From assembly GCA_030737835.1 (NCBI GenBank), contig JAUJYN010000013.1, positions 3,042,401 through 3,106,400 of the forward strand: a stretch of DNA of 64,000 nt, read 5' to 3'. Within the stretch, counting starts at the first letter, position 1, and each line of letters opens with the position of its first letter. This stretch comes from Acorus gramineus (taxonomy: Eukaryota; Streptophyta; Magnoliopsida; Acorales; Acoraceae). The notes under the pieces are model-generated. The model had not been told where the DNA came from. It searched no databases and saw only the letters and a list, made by a program, of their open reading frames with translations. A program made the translations under genes and the position numbers. This document shows positions 10,838 through 23,500 of this stretch, one piece after another.

Positions 10838-13800
10838 TTAAACAAATAAGTTAGGCCTTGAAGCTTTGTATGTGGTCTTGAGCTTCCTGGTAGGTGGCCT
10901 AACCTTCTTGAACACCAAAGGGAACTTAATTTTGGAATCATGGAACTGCTTGGTGCTCTCTCTCTTGCAAAGTTTAGCGGGGATAGTGGCTGTTTTGATG
11001 ATCTGAATACATGGAGACCTCACCCTGTGGCGAGAGGCCATCTCATTGTACATCTGCTCGACAGACCCGTTGAGAGTAGTGTCACGATATTCCTTGTACA
11101 TGTTATGGTAACCTGTCCTGCTTTGGTATCGCAACCATATTCCATAGTTCTTGATCTTGGTCGGATTTTTCTCAAAGATCTGCAATACCATTGCCGGACG
11201 CAATTGTTAGTAGATGTATAACAAAGTATAATACAACAGATATATAATTATTGAGGAAACCAAACATAAGGTTCACAGCTTCAAATAAAGAACTGGAAAA
11301 GAGGTTTGAGGCATTGTCCTAGCTATACAGTTTCTATAATCTATAAACAAAAAAAAGTCACAGAAAACAGAGTTGTTTTAATGGCCAGTTGGGCATTCTA
11401 AAAATTTAAGGTTGCATAGTCAATGTAGGGTAATTTGTAGCATGGCAGCCACCTTCACTCATAAATATCTTACCAAGGTAATGGGTATATTATTGTTGGC
11501 CGGGCTTAACACCAACATCCAAGATTCTGTATGAGCTTTGAGTACTACTTGAGACACCACATATCTGGGTTGGGGAGATTGCTTCAAACAATACATGCTC
11601 ATTTGCCATGCCCAAAACCCTGGATGTCCTAAAAAATGACTCAAGTTTATGTTGATAGTTAAAAAAAAATCAACTTGGTCTAAGCATTAGTTATTTGAGA
11701 CACACATAAAATGAATACATTGATGACAGAACTACCCCAAGCCTACACCTGTCCCACAATCGGTAACAGAGTTGATTTATCACTTACAGCTTCTATTGTT
11801 AAATGAGAAATTCTACGAATCTATATAGATATTAAACAGCTTCAAGCATAAAGGATGATAAAGTTACTTGATAGAATGTTACACAATACAAATGGTTTAA
11901 CTGCACAAACGAGGCAAGCATCAGAAATACAGAAGATTAGATAAATCATGGTGGAAAGAGAGTAGAGTTTACAAAACCCAAATGACAGAATGCATGAAAA
12001 CACAAAAGGATAAACAGAAAGAATTATCATAGTAAATCTAATCCAAAATTGTTATAATTGCTCCCTTTCTTCTCTATCCTAAGGTAATCAAATGTCAAAA
12101 TGCTATCTACATTTTCATCCAAAAATAAAAAGTATAAATCTAAGTGAATCCAGGTCAACAAGTATTGTGGGCAACCTTTTTTTGGTGGAAGTCCACAGTT
12201 CAAATAAAAGTCTTTGAAATAATCATAATATATATTTTTTATTAAGAAAAATATAAAACCACATATACTCCCGCATACCACATATACTCTATGCAATACC
12301 CAGCCGCACGCAAACCAGACACTACATTTTTAAACACTGTTGTAAGTGAAAGCATCAAACAATAAAAAACCTCCCTTTCTCAAGACAATCATACGATCCA
12401 AAACAGCATTCCTTCTAATAGATCGAACTTTAACCCACAAACCAATCAATAAATCGACTTATTAATGCCAGACATTTCTAAAGCATTTCACAATGACCTT
12501 AAATCACTCTCTCAAAAAAGAAGAAGAAGAAGAACTCCATCAAGTGAGTCCTTCACAGGAATCCTTTTATTGCAATGTTCAAAATTACCTAAACAAATTC
12601 CACTTGACATTGGTGAATTACACAAGTAGCTTCACATTATTCTGCAGGCATGATACACAAAAAAATTTGACATTTGGGCTGCACAAAAAACTTCAATGTG
12701 AAATGACAGACTGTGATGCTCAACTGAAACTTAATTTCAGGGAGAGATATGGCACAAAGCCACAAACACAGACGGATATTATGAGTTCTATAGCTCAAAT
12801 AATATGTATTCAGCATTGCTGACACTCCAGAACACAGAAACATGAGTACATTACTAATCCAGACAAAAAGCATTCAGATGTTATTCAAAATCACTCTGGG
12901 AGTAAGGATCTCCATGACCAAAAGGCATGTGCCTTCAGCTCATAGTCCAGGAAATGGTATTAAAATGAAATGTTGTTGTTTCCATGTAAAAGGCACTAAT
13001 TCACCAAGTGACTTTTTGCAGTAGCCATTCTCTTCAAAAGCTAACCGAATTCAGCTCATCTATTAGTCATATTCAAGTGACAAATAGAGATGATAACCAC
13101 GTAATAACAATTCCAAAAATATTATTTCTTTTAAACAATAATGATTTATGGAACAGAAACCATTAAAGAGTTGGTGAAAACAAACTCCTCTCCTTATTCA
13201 GCAACACCTGTCGTCCATTCGAGATAATTGCACTCTAATAAAATAACATAACTCAGATGAGACAAAAAGTATAAAAACACCCCAGGTCATGCTTCAGAAT
13301 TTTTTTTGAGAAACAGGTAGGAATCCTATTAAAAGTTGGGGTACAAATCAAAATGGAGAGAAAGGAAAGGAAGACAAAAAACAGATTTTTCAATGCTTCG
13401 CCATAGAAGTTCAATGAGTCTATCTATATTGCATTTACCTATTTGGACCAATTATAAAGAGACCACACAAGTATTGCGATAAAACCATCTAGCAGCAGCA
13501 AGAATAAATGAACTCGCAATGAACAAAAAACAAATGTGTGAGTTACTCATGACATGAAACAAAACTTAACATACTCCAGACCAATGTCCATTTTCAGTAG
13601 CACCAATATCAAGTACAACAAAACAAGAATACACCCAAAACATCAATTTCTCACCCACCATTATTATCTAGACATCCAAAGCGCACAAAAAAAATCAACA
13701 TTGGCCCATCGAAAAACATACTAATAACGCATTCCCCTAAAAAAGTGCTGATTCGACATCCAACAACTAATTCAAGTATTCAATCCAAAAAGTTATATAT

Positions 13801-14239
13801 ATTCCAAAGAACAAATCTTTAACGAAACGAGAAAGCGCGAGACCGACCTCATTGATCGCCAGGACTTGGCCGTTGCTCTTCTTCACCTTCTTCAGCTTCC
13901 TCAGAAAGTACCTAACCAGATTCAAAACAAAATCAAATGCTCCCACGTTGAGATCTCAAATCAAAGAAGCCACAAAAACAATAACATATGAAGAGATCTG
14001 ACAGTGTCTTCGGTTACCAGAACTTGGACTTAGCCCGGACCTCGTTCGTCGCCCAGAGCTTCATACGATAGATCTTCGGGTGCTCATCGGACTGGGTTGG
14101 GAGGGCCCTCCCGACCACCTGGTACTGATGGAACTGCAGAGAAAAACGAATGGAAACCCTAATTAGCATTTCGTGTTAGAGGAAGTCAAAAGAGATCAGA
14201 AAGGAAGGGAAGAGATGATGATACCCTGAAAGCCACCAT
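10838..14239 (-). CDS. 60S ribosomal protein L18a (eL20), 4 exons
   Basis: eL20 is a conserved protein of the eukaryotic large ribosomal subunit. The coding sequence joins four minus-strand exons: 14225-14239, 14018-14133, 13848-13911 and 10838-11179. All introns have GT-AG ends and the frame stays open, giving 178 aa, the usual plant length. Recognisable phrases in order are [13 protein letters not shown] (exons 1/2), [15 protein letters not shown] (exon 2), NGQVLAINE (exon 3), [20 protein letters not shown] and [18 protein letters not shown] (exon 4). The start is the only ATG giving the family N-terminus. Exon 1 encodes just five residues. Intron 3 (11180-13847) is about 2.7 kb, long for this family. 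Upstream are telo-box and TGGGCT motifs typical of ribosomal protein genes. No damaging change is seen; it looks functional. Confidence 0.96.
11180..13847 (-). other. Long third intron of the eL20 gene
   Basis: 2668 bp of AT-rich sequence between a GT donor (minus strand, 13847-13846) and an AG acceptor (11181-11180). I see no coding sequence. A T-tract followed by GAGAAACAGGTAGGAATCC near 13300 resembles an inverted LINE or SINE tail. No snoRNA could be recognised by eye. Confidence 0.8.
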
Positions 14240-14323
14240 TTTTACGGGTGGGTGATCCGGAGAAACCCTAATTCGGGATCTTCGGTTGAAGACGATCGGT
14301 TTGGAGAGAGAAACAACGGAGAG

Positions 14324-14377
14324 TTAGGGTTTTATAGGTAGAGCCCATTAAAGATCGGGCAGAAAATGGGCTGGGCT
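14324..14377 (-). promoter_or_regulatory. Ribosomal-protein-type promoter: TATA, telo-box, site II motifs
   Basis: On the minus strand, upstream of the eL20 start codon, lie TATAAAA (14330-14336), overlapping a telo-box AAACCCTAA (14324-14332), and site II-type elements. On the plus strand two overlapping copies of TGGGCT occur at 14367-14377, and AGCCCA (complement TGGGCT) at 14342-14347. Telo-box plus site II is the established signature of plant ribosomal protein and growth-coupled promoters. The position about 90-140 bp upstream of the ATG fits. Confidence 0.75.
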
Positions 14378-14499
14378 CTTCATCGAGTAAACAAAACCGA
14401 TTGTCACACGTTTCGGGTCCAGTGGGCTGCTGAGTAAACAGAGTTTGGTCGCCTAGAACCTTTTTTCGTATGGGGTGTGATATTAGATTATTCGCTTCT

Positions 14500-14990
14500 G
14501 ATAGCTATACTGGGATAGATAACAATCCAGGCTGAATGAACAACTTTTTGTTTAGTTGTCTTTTTTGTTATTCTCATTGGGAAACGTAAAAATGATTTTT
14601 TTGTTGTTTGGTTCACTTTGGATAAAGTGATGATAAATAGTTGATAAGTGATGAATAAGAGTTTATGATTTTTTAAATGACAATTATACCCCCTGAGAAT
14701 AGTGTGAGAGATATATGATTGATTTGACAGATATGACAGTTTTTGGAATCTGTGTGAGCCTGTTTGGTGAGATAAATTTTTTAAAATGACAGAGAATGGT
14801 ATTTTTATCCATTGGCATAGATATGCCTTGATAAGCAATTCCACCATTTTCTTAGAATGGTTATCAGGCCTTATCCTACCTTATCCAGACATAACTATCG
14901 GGGTTTATTCTATCAAAACAAACAACTTTTTTTAGCTATTCTCATCTATTCTTCATTATTCTTGCCTTATGTTCCACGCCATACGGGGGG
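14500..14990. repeat. Inverted relative of the adjacent MITE-like repeat
   Basis: Segments such as CGTAAAAATGATTTTTTTGT followed by TGTTTGG and GATAAAGTGATGATAAATAG resemble, in reverse complement, the block at about 15260-15325. The stretch is probably a diverged, oppositely oriented copy of the same MITE family. Boundaries are approximate. Confidence 0.45.
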
Positions 14991-14994
14991 TTAT

Positions 14995-15454
14995 AGCGCC
15001 TTTTCTGGAACGGGAATAGGGGTCGGATAATCTGGTATAAAGGGGAATAAGAGATTTTGGGTGTTTAGAAACACAGAATAACTAGGGATAAAGTATGCCA
15101 GAATAAACTGGTATAAAGTGGTATATGGATTCCAACCAACCCCTCGAATTAAAGTTATTCTAGGTTATTTCACTCAAATAATATGTGGGCTCACTTTCAA
15201 ATCAACTATCATTACCTCTTATAAATCACATGTCAAATCAACTATAATTATTTTTTGACATTTTATAAATCCTTATCCATACTTTATTCACATTTTACCC
15301 AAACAACGAAAAATTTATTCTTACGTTTACTAACAAGAATAATTCAAAACACAACCGAACACAAAATCATTTTATCCTTATTTATACTCATTTATGCCGG
15401 AATAAATGTATACATAAGAATAAGTCATATTCCCATTCCAAACAGGGGCTTAAG
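14995..15454. mobile_element. MITE (Tourist/PIF-Harbinger-like), probable
   Basis: About 460 bp with imperfect terminal inverted repeats: GCGCCTTTTCTGGAACGGG on the left, and on the right the complement of CCATTCCAAACAGGGGC. TTA occurs next to both ends. Terminal GGGGC...CAAACA-type repeats and a TTA/TAA target are typical of Tourist-like MITEs. It has no coding capacity. It lies between the two minus-strand genes. Confidence 0.5.
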
Positions 15455-15745
15455 CCATAGATAACCTAGGATAAAGGCGAATAAGGGATTTTGAGTGTTT
15501 AGAAACATAAAATAATAAGGATATAGTATACTAGAATAAATTAGTATAAGGTGGTATATAGATTATAACCAACTTCTGGAATTAAAAGTTATAGGTTATT
15601 TCACCTAAAGAATATGTGGGCCCACTGTCAAATTAACTGTCATTACCTCTTATAAATCACATGTCAAATCAACCATCATTATATTTTTCAACCTTTTATA
15701 AATCTTTATACATACTTTATTCACATTTACCAAAACAACAAAGAT
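15455..15745. repeat. Second, truncated copy of the MITE
   Basis: Repeats the order of the upstream element: GATAAAGG-GAATAAG-GATTTT, GTGTTTAGAAACA, GGTATAT-GATT-AACCAA, TGTGGGC-CACT-TCAAAT, CCTCTTATAAATCACATGTC. It is roughly 80-85% similar by eye but lacks the flanking terminal inverted repeats. Confidence 0.65.
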
Positions 15746-16174
15746 ACATGCATTCATTTGAAAAATACATGGAACCATGTACTTTCTAAACAAATGCATA
15801 TGCATGGTGAGCTGAGCATTTGATCTAGAATTTTTTAGTGTAAATTTAGACACACTAAATTGCTTTTACAACACAAATTTAATCTGAATCTCTATTTACA
15901 CCACTCACACCTCAAAACACAAAAATATCCAATGAAAACATATAAACCGCTAATAAAATAAAAATGCAATCTGATTCAACAACAGATGATAAATTTGTCC
16001 AACACATTAATACACACTTTTATTGTGGTCGAGATTTATACAGCAGCTTCCATTCAAGGAAAAGTCACCAAGAATTTACATATGTACTGAATAAATTCCA
16101 TTCAATTGCTTTCCAGAACCTGGGAGTCTCACAATATATATGTCTAATTCATCCCTTCTGATCAGCCCGAAAGA

Positions 16175-19100
16175 TCACCAGTCATGGGTCGCCCCAAAGA
16201 TAACAGCAATTGTAGCCAGAACAGCCTACACATGACAGCACAAAGTAAATTTTTTAAATCAAAATCAAGTAGTGAACATCTGATAGAAATGTAAGATGTG
16301 AAAGTCACAAGTTAATCCAATGCAAGAAAATGAACATCTACATCGATGAGTTCGTTTTATTCAAGGTTTGGAAATTATGAATTCAACTACACCATAATTC
16401 CCTGTCAAAATTCACACAACCACAACAATCATGCAGGTATGCCATATCATTTTCATTTTAGTGAAATGTGGGTTAATTCATCTACAGATAAACCATGAGA
16501 GAGATTATGTTTAAAACTTCCCATAAGGGTTGTCAAAGACGGTAACCTTCCGATCAAAGATCAATGTCTTTGTCCATATACAAACTGTCTTTGTCCATAT
16601 ACAAACTGAACACAGGTGCTATCCAAAATGATCAACTGTCAAATAACATTCTAGGATTTCTCTGGATTAATTCCAGCAGAAGAAAACTTGCTATCATTCT
16701 TTCATACATACATAAGAAAAAAAAGTTAAATGATGAAATATGAGTGGAGAAATTGGGCATAAAGTACAGTTAACTAATGAAGGATGAGGGAGGGCCTTCC
16801 TTGAATTATCTATGTTTGTATAAACATTGTCTATCAAAATGTATCAAGAATTTTTTAGTTTAACATGAACAGAGAAAGGTTATATATGAACAGAAAATAA
16901 ATCAATACATGTGCAAAAATTGACAAAAAATGATGTCATTATGTAAAAAGATTATATCACCTCTCATTAGCTGTATCATTGATATCAAATGGATGCCTAA
17001 ATATTTGTGATCAATATTGTGCCATACAATCCATACTCATCTTAGGAATTAGGCATAAACTCAATGCATCATATTCTTCTAAAGGACAACCTTTATTAAA
17101 AAACGAAAGCAGATACCACACTAATGCGGTGGTATAACATAAATGACAAAGACATGGGTATGCCAGTGTTGGACTTGGATGAGTGTCAAACAATAAACTC
17201 CAGAATCGATGCTCTTATAATTGCATGTAGTTATCAACCAACAAAAATCAAATGCCCTGAAAAAAACCTCTCTTGAGCTCCCTCCATTTTTCATCAATGT
17301 GATAAAGTATGACGGAATACTGCTTCATACATTCCAATATAAATACACTTCAGTATTGCATATAATGATTCCAAGCTTCCACGAAATTTCATTGAACCCT
17401 ATTAAATTTTACTCAAGTCATCTTATATATAACTACAACTCTGTGTGTATAAATAGAGTGATGCTTATCCATTCCGAACACATCCATCAAAGTCTCTTGC
17501 ATAGGGAAACTAAGATTTGCCACCTATAAAAAAAAACAAATTCTGCAAACTGGTCCTCTCCAAAATAAAATATATAAAACATGTCATCAGAAATTCATCA
17601 AATCAGAGATGAAATTCAGGACAAAGTCAAGAAAGAAAAAAAAAATCTCCCGGCAAAACATTTAAAAGTGGTAGTTTACATGACAATGTTCCTATCTATC
17701 AGAATGCGAGTTAAACAAAGAGCAACACTAGAAAATAAAAGCAGATTAGTTTTTTTTCCATTCATCGAAACAAAGTAGTGTCTAATATATAGTTTTCTAT
17801 CCTTACTAATTACAAGGATTAAAGAGCCTAGTGATGTATGTCTGCTTATGTTATTGGGAAATAGAAAATAAACATGACAGTTAAATAAAAGGCAAGGTTT
17901 CCAAAAAGAATCAGTAATAAGTTAAAATGTCCTGCTTCATAAAGTATGAAACAACATTTTAATAAATATTTTGAATGCATTCATCTCCTAATTATCAATT
18001 ACTATAAATAGAAATCTACCATCAAACTTACTTTATAATGAGAAATGCATGACAAATCCACACAGCTAAAAATATACAAATGAAAAAGATGTTGATACTT
18101 ACAGCAATACTGCACGCAATAAACCCTGGTTTCTCTCTGTAATCTACTCTGGCACACAGGATAATAAAAGCTCCGACATACCATGGAATGCCACCAAGGA
18201 AGAAACCAATTATAAACCTAAAAAATTATTGTGACCAGTCATCAATGATTGTCATGAAAAGACTAGTTCAGTTGAGATCAAACAGACAAATTTCCTAAAG
18301 CAAACTTCAGGGTTTCAAAATTGTGATTCACCTAACTTTATGTGCAAGAGATAGAGCAAATATACATGATAGAGAGAGGGGGTGGGATTGGTATTATAAA
18401 ATATACAAGGAAAAGGGATTCAATGGTCAATTTCAATTCCTTTACCAAACCATCTTTCTTAAGACACTTCAAATCACAATATACTTAGGCAGCGTTTGTT
18501 GCACGATTGGGTAGCTTTGCGTTTGTAGGAAACTGCTTAAGCTGCTTCCGCAATCGTACAACTAAACAATTTTATTGTAGCAACTTCCTTCCTATTTCAG
18601 GCAAATAGTGTTGTGATTTCCAAAAGCTGGGGGGGGGGGGGGAGCTTCCTGTAGAACCAATTTTGCAATCGCGCAACCAAATGCACCCCTAACTAATGAT
18701 TTGATAGTGCTATGTCATATTGGAGAAGGGCTGCAAGATAAAAGCATTCTCTTTTCCAAGTGAAATCCCCTAATATAACTGTAAAAGAAAAAATGAGCAA
18801 GTGCTTTTATTGTTGTAGGATAAAAAGGCTATCCTAGAGAAGCATGCTATTTTATTTTTGCAAATCACATAAACGGGCATGAATCAGTTGTATTAGTTAA
18901 TAGCATGAGAACACTAAGTTAACATCGTGAACTCACAGAAGCCAGCCAAGACCGATACCACAACAGGGAAGACGATGCTCCCTCACGGGTCTTCCCTCAG
19001 CAACTGCGACGTAACCTTGAGAAAAATCAGGACAACATAAGCTCATATAAAAAAAATATTCGGTTGGGATTTATTATTCATGCTTTGATTTTTTTTCCAG

Positions 19101-21285
19101 GTGTATTCGAGATGAGAATGCATATCTATGTGTTTATCATAATTTACAAAGAATTACATGGTCATTAATTCATAAACATATCATGCTTGGTTAAGTAATA
19201 ATCTAACATAATAATATAATTATAAATATAACAACTAAATTTAACTGAGAATGAATCACCAAATACAAAGAAGAGATAACTCATTGCTGTAACAATAGAA
19301 ACATAGTTCCAAAACAACCAATCAACAAGCAAAACAACAACGCAGAAAATATCCAAACTTCCAAACCAAGGAAGCAAATAAAGAAAAACTAAAATGTCTT
19401 GCTACCAATTAAAGCATGTACTGATGTACTTTATCAATAATTATCCAAACAATTAGATTAGTTATTTAGATTTATGTCATTTTGAATTAGTCACAATTAT
19501 TTATTTGCTTCAATCTCAATCGTTCATAATAAATGGGTCAAGTCCAGTAATCGCCCACCGTCAAGCAATGCTTAGACATTTATACAAGTTCAAACACCCA
19601 TCTAATGAACAACCCAATTAGGCGGACAACTGGCTAGACCCATGTGGACCATCTAGCCACCTAGATGATGCCTAGGCATTGTCCAGACAGTTATGCAACT
19701 AATGCAGTTGGACATACCAGAGAATGGGTGACATGCAGTTTATCTTTAACCTACAAGGAAAAACATCTGACAAAGACATCAACTCAGCAATTGTAGAGAA
19801 GTAAAATCTTTAGAGAGGTTTAGTTTTAATTTGGGAGGGGACGGGTTAAGAGAGGTTTTCTCTGTATTTTGCTGGCCGTGTTGTTTCTGATTTGTCCTTT
19901 TAGTTTCTTGCATAAGTGTGGAGGATAGACAATACATCTTATCACACATTCTTTCCAGATGTTTACCGGTGTAATATTACTTGGTGGGTATCACACCTTT
20001 TTTTTCTCAAAATAAGTGACTCAATTCATTCTTTGATTTTATTTAAGTTATTCTCAATTGTGATTCTACATTCCTAGATCTCGCCATTTTCTGTATTTCT
20101 TCAATCTGGAGTGAATAAAAGTGAGAGTGAATAAGGAATGGGTGTTTTTGTGGAACAAGGCAGCATAGCATGGGAAGGCCTTGAGCTGATTTTGTATATT
20201 CTGTTGTATTACATGTATAGAGGCCAGATATACTCTCTCTTTTGTTTTTCTGTCTTCATTTTTTCTCGGGAGCCATATTTAGAGGTTAGGCCTTCATGCA
20301 CACTCCCTTCTCCCCTTTAATTTCTAACCGTTATCAATATATTGCAGTTGGTGGCCTTCTATCTTTTAACCCAGAAAAAAGCATTCCTTCTAGATTCCAA
20401 TTTTTTTTTTTTTTGGTTGGTTAGATTCCAATTTTTAGGGTGAGACATCACATAAATACAACTTGATTCAACCGATCCAAGAACAAAATTTTCTGGGATG
20501 GTTTTGTGTCTAGGTCCACGACTCTAAAACCAAAACAGTGTATGTAACCAGACCATGATAGGTTTATCAAATCTGTAAAATAATGAACATAAAACCAAAC
20601 ATCATGAGAAGTCAATAACTTTAATTTGCAGGTACACACTACCAAAAAAATGTCAACAAATGGATCAAGCAGAAGTTCTATGAATAACATTCATAAAAAA
20701 AACCAGCTTGATCTGGAATGAGACAATTGTAACGTTGTTCCACTAAGATATCACCATACATCAGAAACCAGAGAAATAAATGATGAATCATACACCATCA
20801 TTTTATTCCAACTGATAGACACTTTGTTAGAAACCATCATCATATACAATCTAATCTCAATATGCCCAGAAGTTGAGAAAATTAAAAATGACAATATTTT
20901 ATGTTGAACTACATCTTAAAACTTCAATTTTTTTCAAATTTCCCAAGATTTGAACCTGATCTCAATCGCAAGATTTCATCTTTTCAACCAAAACAGCTCA
21001 AATTTATCAGATCACATACACCCACTTAAAATCAACCCACAAAAGTCAAAACCAAATCATCAACCAAATTCATCAAAAATTTATCTTACCAGGGACGGCC
21101 TGGTATCCATGGGAGTAGTAAGTGGGGCCGGGCGGGGAGGAGAGCCCCGGAGGCGGCACCGGCTGGGGGAACCCAATCGCCGGCTGAGTGGGTGGGACCC
21201 CCTGGAACGTCCCGTACTGCGGCGGTTGCTGCTGGTGGTGGAGGTGATCGCCGATTCCACGGCCCTTCCCTTCCCCGTCGCTCAT
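16175..21285 (-). CDS. 60S ribosomal protein L18a-like membrane protein, 4 exons
   Basis: Despite its database name this is not a ribosomal protein; it is a small plant protein with predicted membrane segments and no established function known to me. The four minus-strand exons 21090-21285, 18937-19015, 18103-18217 and 16175-16225 have GT-AG borders and one frame of 146 aa. Residues 1-64 are rich in Q, P and G (QYGTFQGV, IGFPQPVPPPG). Next come the family signature EGRPVREHRLPCCGIGLGW (residues 72-90), hydrophobic stretches at about 86-114 (containing IPWYVGAFI) and 123-142, and a C-terminal HDW. The start ATG gives the family MSD/MSE N-terminus. Introns are 2074, 719 and 1877 bp. It lies in tandem, same strand, upstream of the true eL20 gene. 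It looks intact. Confidence 0.93.
18488..18689. mobile_element. MITE-like element inside intron 2 of the L18a-like gene
   Basis: A 202-bp segment begins GGCAGCGTTTGTTGCACGAT and ends with the near-complement ATCGCGCAACCAAATGCACC followed by CC. This forms roughly 25-bp imperfect terminal inverted repeats. A run of G interrupts the middle (about 18630-18642). No coding capacity. The target duplication is unclear (TTA/TA next to the ends), so the superfamily (hAT or Harbinger) is open. Confidence 0.55.
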
Positions 21286-21307
21286 CTTGTGAGGGTGTTC
21301 TTCGAAG

Positions 21308-21330
21308 ATCTAGGGTTAGGGTTTTCGGGG
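21308..21330 (-). promoter_or_regulatory. Double telo-box in the L18a-like 5' leader
   Basis: The minus strand reads AAAACCCTAACCCTA about 25-40 nt upstream of the start codon, two overlapping telo-box units. Such elements mark co-regulation with translation and growth genes in plants. The neighbouring eL20 gene has one as well. Function inferred from motif only. Confidence 0.55.
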
Positions 21331-21499
21331 TTTTTTTTGGTTGCCCAGAGCGATTGTGGTCCGATCGCGTCGGTGATTTTGGAATGAAAGTCGTCCGGAA
21401 GTCGGTCTCTCGGTTTCTCCTGATCAAGAGGGAACTTATATTGTCACCTCTTTTTCTTTTGTTATCACTCCAACAGTATAAAAATGACAAAGACATCCC

Positions 21500-23500
21500 T
21501 CGTGGAACTTTATTTTTCTCATGTAACGCCTTCTCAACTTTTTTGGGAAAATTAATTCCATGCATTTTTCTATTCTAATTGAATAAGAAGCTTACATATC
21601 AAATTATACGTCATTATATTTTATAAATAAAATTAACATGTTAAGTCATTTTCACTATTCAGAAATTATTATTTACATTTTATACACTATTTATGTACAA
21701 CTAACTTATTGTCAATCAAACAATACAAAATTTATTATTACATTAAAAAAATAATTTAAAACACAATTAAATAAAAATTGATTTATTATTTATATACATC
21801 AAAATAGTTATCTATTTCAAAATATATGTTACTATCTAAACATGGACTAAATGTATAACACGATGAATATAAAATTGATCAGATCACTTTTCCAAAAAAA
21901 TACAAGATGGAGTAGCATGTCATGGTCCCTCCTTCGCTCTTCATTTGGACTGACTGTCTCTCTTCTTCCGATGTGTCTATTTTATCCATTTATTGATGAA
22001 ATAGATATATTCATAAATTTCTTTTATTAAAAAAAAAAGTCTTTTATGTAACTGATGAAAAAACAGGAGCATGCGACGACTCCAAATCCAAAAGGCACGT
22101 TAGTTGAACAGTTGGGCGTGAATCACTGGACCAATGGGTGACAATATCAATCAACTGTTTCGAACCAAATCAACGCCCCAGACAAACAGATCTTAGCCAC
22201 CGAATCCGTGGACCATTTAGCACCATAAAAAATATCAGCTTCATCACAAAAAAACGATGGACGGCGGAGATGGATCGGAAGAATCAGATATTCGCGTTGC
22301 TGAGCTGTCCGTGTCCCGTTTGGCACATCTTACCCCTCCCGAACAAGCCAATAAGAAGATAACACGTGTTGATAGTTAGATAAGTTATATTCAAATGGGG
22401 TAGAGTTTGTCCCTCTCGTTATCCCGGAATAAGTGGGAGCCACCGAATAGTGTTGGTTGGATTGGAATAGTCAGGTGGGTGGTCGTGGTTGATTAACTAC
22501 TAAACCAACCACTTTGTTGTTAAGCGTGGTTGTAAAACGGGCCAAGCGCATCTTAAGTAGGTATGGACCCTGGGTCAGTTCAACTTAGGGGTTACAACTC
22601 AAGTGGGGTGTGTCGGATTGGAACTCAATGTAAGCTCTCGTTGGGACAGCGTTGGGGGATACCGCGTCGAGGGAAGCGAGGGTGGGTTGGAAAAGCGGTG
22701 TTTTAAAGCGTTTCAAACACGACAAAAATACACTTTCAACGCTACCACCAAGCTTCAAACGCGAACACTATTTTTTTTTGTTTGTTTTGGAGGTGGCCTT
22801 CCACTGTGTTTGCCAGTGCAAACTCGTCCTTGACGCAATCCTAAATCTAGTTTAAAGTTGAAGGAAGCAAACTTAATCCAATCCAACCCATTCTCAAACC
22901 CAATATGCTTAACCCAATCCAATCTGCCAGGTTTGGTTGGGGTTTGGGTTTGAATTAAATTGGGTTGGGTTCAATTTGACTTATATATGTATCATTTTAA
23001 ATAATTAAAATTTTGTAAAAGTCAATGCTTTGCACGAAAAAAAAAAGATGAAATTAAGGAATAATTTTATTTAAAAATATAGAGTTGAAGCTATAGAAGT
23101 GATAAATTCTAAGTAAAAATAAACTGAACTATTCAAATTTTATCTTATAATAAATTAAAAAAGTTAAACATGACTTAGAATGTTTAAATTTATTACTTCC
23201 TATTTCGAGTTCGAGTCCCTACCCAACCCGAATTAGGTTCATGTAGCTCAGGTTTGAGTTCAGGTTGAATCCGAATGCTAAAACTCTAATCCAAACCCGC
23301 TCAAGTGTCTAGTTGGATCTGATTCAACCCATCTAAGTTGCACCCCTACATATTAGTAATTATGACACGATAATACATCGCACGACAAGACATGATAGAC
23401 ACTATATATAATATATAGATTAAGTGTATTATTTTATTGTGTGAATACATATCATGTATATATAATGAGTTTATGTGTATAGCTATGTGTATTAGTGTAT
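21500..23500. other. Intergenic, no gene seen
   Basis: AT-rich DNA with poly-A/T runs. 22380-22560 contains short direct and inverted GGTTGG motifs. 22880-23340 is a low-complexity block built of AACCCAATCC/GGGTTTGGGTT variants on both strands, a composition common in plant non-autonomous DNA transposons. No frame resembles a known family. Confidence 0.5.

Noticed and set aside
12027..12873. Short frames within the eL20 third intron
   Set aside because: AT-driven, with no family similarity, and lying between well-supported splice borders.
14488..15464. Short frames in the MITE region as small genes
   Set aside because: They fall within repeat copies and are not kept in frame between the copies.
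21192..21578. Plus-strand frame opposite exon 1 of the L18a-like gene
   Set aside because: Antisense shadow of a GC-rich proline-coding exon; the minus-strand reading matches a known family.
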